This document shows, in pieces, positions 63,057-64,000 of a DNA stretch of 64,000 bases. The notes below the pieces were generated by a model. It was not told the origin of the DNA. It saw only the letters and a list, made by a program, of their open reading frames with translations, and did no database searches. Each line of letters opens with the position of its first letter. Positions within the stretch are counted from its first letter, which is position 1. The DNA comes from Thermoflavifilum sp. (lineage in GTDB: Bacteria; Bacteroidota; Bacteroidia; Chitinophagales; Chitinophagaceae): contig NZ_CP063141.1 of NCBI RefSeq assembly GCF_014961315.1, positions 1,922,001 to 1,986,000 of the forward strand. Reading direction: 5' to 3'. The position numbers and the translations under genes are program-made.

Positions 63057-64000
63057 TTATGTTTTATGCAATAACCAGTCGCCCAATGCATAAGTGGCAT
63101 CGTAAATCTGTTGCAATTGCTCATCAGTAATGCAATAAGGCGGCATCACATAAACCGTATTTCCCAACGGTCGCATCAGCACACCGCGATGAAGGTAAAA
63201 CAAGTACAATGTATCGCGAAGGGGACTGGTGTAATTTGCATCTCCCTGCACTTCGAAAGCTGCGATGGTGCCTAATTGGCGTGGATGTTGAAAGCAGGGA
63301 TAGTCTTTCAATTTTTGTAAAAAATGTTGGTGTTGCGCTACGATATGTTGGATCTGCTGTTGATAAGCATCCGTCAGTAAAATGTCCAGACTCGTCAGGG
63401 CGGCTGTGCAGGCGATGGGATTGGCCGTGTAGGAATGGCCATGGAAGAAGGTTTTGCGTTTGTCGTTCGAAAGGAAAGCCTCGAAGATCTTTTCTGTGCA
63501 TGCCGTGACGCCCAGGGGTAATGTGCCTCCAGTCAATCCTTTCGACAGGCAAATGATATCGGGTTTGGTACGCAGGTAATCACAGGCGAACATTTTACCG
63601 GTGCGATAAAAGCCTGTCATCACCTCATCGGCAATGAGCAATACGCCCTGGCGGCGGCATATTTCCAGCCAGGCATCCAGGGTTTCAGCCGGATATATAC
63701 GCATGCCTCCTGCGCCCTGTATGAGGGGTTCGAAGATAAAAGCCGCATACCCTTGCAGGCTTTCTTCATCGAGCGGAAAGGGCTGACCGGGCTGCGGAAG
63801 CGGAAGGTAAGTGACTTCAAACAAATAAGGTTCAAAAGGAGCCGTAAACACGCTTTTCGCACCCACACTCATAGAGCCGAATGTATCGCCATGATAACCG
63901 CCTTCCAGCGCCAACAGTTTCTGGCGTGGTATGCCCTGGTTATGCCAGAATTGAATAGCCATTTTCAAGGCTACCTCTACACTGGTTGAGCCATTATCCG
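63057..64000 (-). CDS. bioA: Adenosylmethionine--8-amino-7-oxononanoate aminotransferase, N-terminus cut
   Basis: The last 314 codons are present; the start lies right of the window. Class III PLP aminotransferase of biotin synthesis that converts KAPA to DAPA using SAM. EGGYHGDTFGSMSVG, FEPLIQGAGGMRIY, LIADEVMTGFYRTG and CLSKGLTGG (PLP Lys) are visible, with FFHGHSYTANPIACTAA after them. It is convergent with the SRPBCC gene (four bases). No other bio gene is inside the window. Confidence 0.95.
   Translation of the reverse strand, partial: DNGSTSVEVALKMAIQFWHNQGIPRQKLLALEGGYHGDTFGSMSVGAKSVFTAPFEPYLFEVTYLPLPQPGQPFPLDEESLQGYAAFIFEPLIQGAGGMRIYPAETLDAWLEICRRQGVLLIADEVMTGFYRTGKMFACDYLRTKPDIICLSKGLTGGTLPLGVTACTEKIFEAFLSNDKRKTFFHGHSYTANPIACTAALTSLDILLTDAYQQQIQHIVAQHQHFLQKLKDYPCFQHPRQLGTIAAFEVQGDANYTSPLRDTLYLFYLHRGVLMRPLGNTVYVMPPYCITDEQLQQIYDATYALGDWLLHKT

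Overview
The window reads as chromosomal DNA of a Bacteroidota bacterium, most likely family Chitinophagaceae (moderate G+C, dense coding). The evidence is a SusC/SusD pair, a fused SecDF, a type IX-like C-terminal sorting domain, VCBS/ASPIC and MG2/plug proteins, and recurrent promoters of the Bacteroidota form TAnnTTTG, in one case with a TTTG box exactly 19 bases upstream. Genus assignment would need 16S or a protein search. No intergenic gap exceeds about 200 bases. I saw no CRISPR array, rRNA or classical insertion sequence.

Layout. 1-12 kb: truncated ABC exporter, purC, sulfur-amino-acid genes (metZ, osmC, metX with a one-base frameshift), a GT-C-like membrane protein, prfB with the classic programmed +1 frameshift, prpBC of the methylcitrate cycle, dnaK. 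12-20 kb: argS, a VirJ/AcvB-like hydrolase, a secreted sorting-domain protein, lipB, a DUF2141 protein, a LuxE-like ligase, a lipoprotein, uxuA. 19.7-20.2 kb: an unusual cassette of intact tRNA-Arg(UCU), a small GIY-YIG nuclease gene, and a second tRNA-Arg copy with a perfect 20-bp palindrome in its D loop. 20-36 kb: cutC, an SDR, secDF, an oxidoreductase, pyrR, a PAS sensor without ATPase domain, holA, an esterase lipoprotein, folC, tonB, a radical SAM protein, a ureohydrolase. 36.6-48.5 kb: ROK regulator, SusC, SusD, then a cytochrome c/copper monooxygenase, a redoxin and a 1104-aa VCBS/ASPIC lipoprotein. 48.5-64 kb: PolX, a histone H1-like protein, L27/L21, a GH3-ddl-PASTA operon, rhodanese, an MG2/plug protein, a deoxynucleoside kinase, folK, sppA, an ABC-2 permease, a membrane-anchored SRPBCC-GyrI protein and a truncated bioA.

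How the genes work together. Most are housekeeping genes. Three parts look accessory. The tRNA/GIY-YIG/palindrome cassette resembles a minimal tRNA-targeting mobile element and is the best candidate for an under-described system. The ROK-SusCD locus has no glycosidase. The redoxin plus heme/copper monooxygenase pair looks like one extracytoplasmic redox system encoded in two parts. Several promoters sit only 4-6 bases from an ATG, which suggests leaderless mRNAs; in two cases that ATG opens a tiny ORF whose stop overlaps the start of the main gene (argS and GH3).
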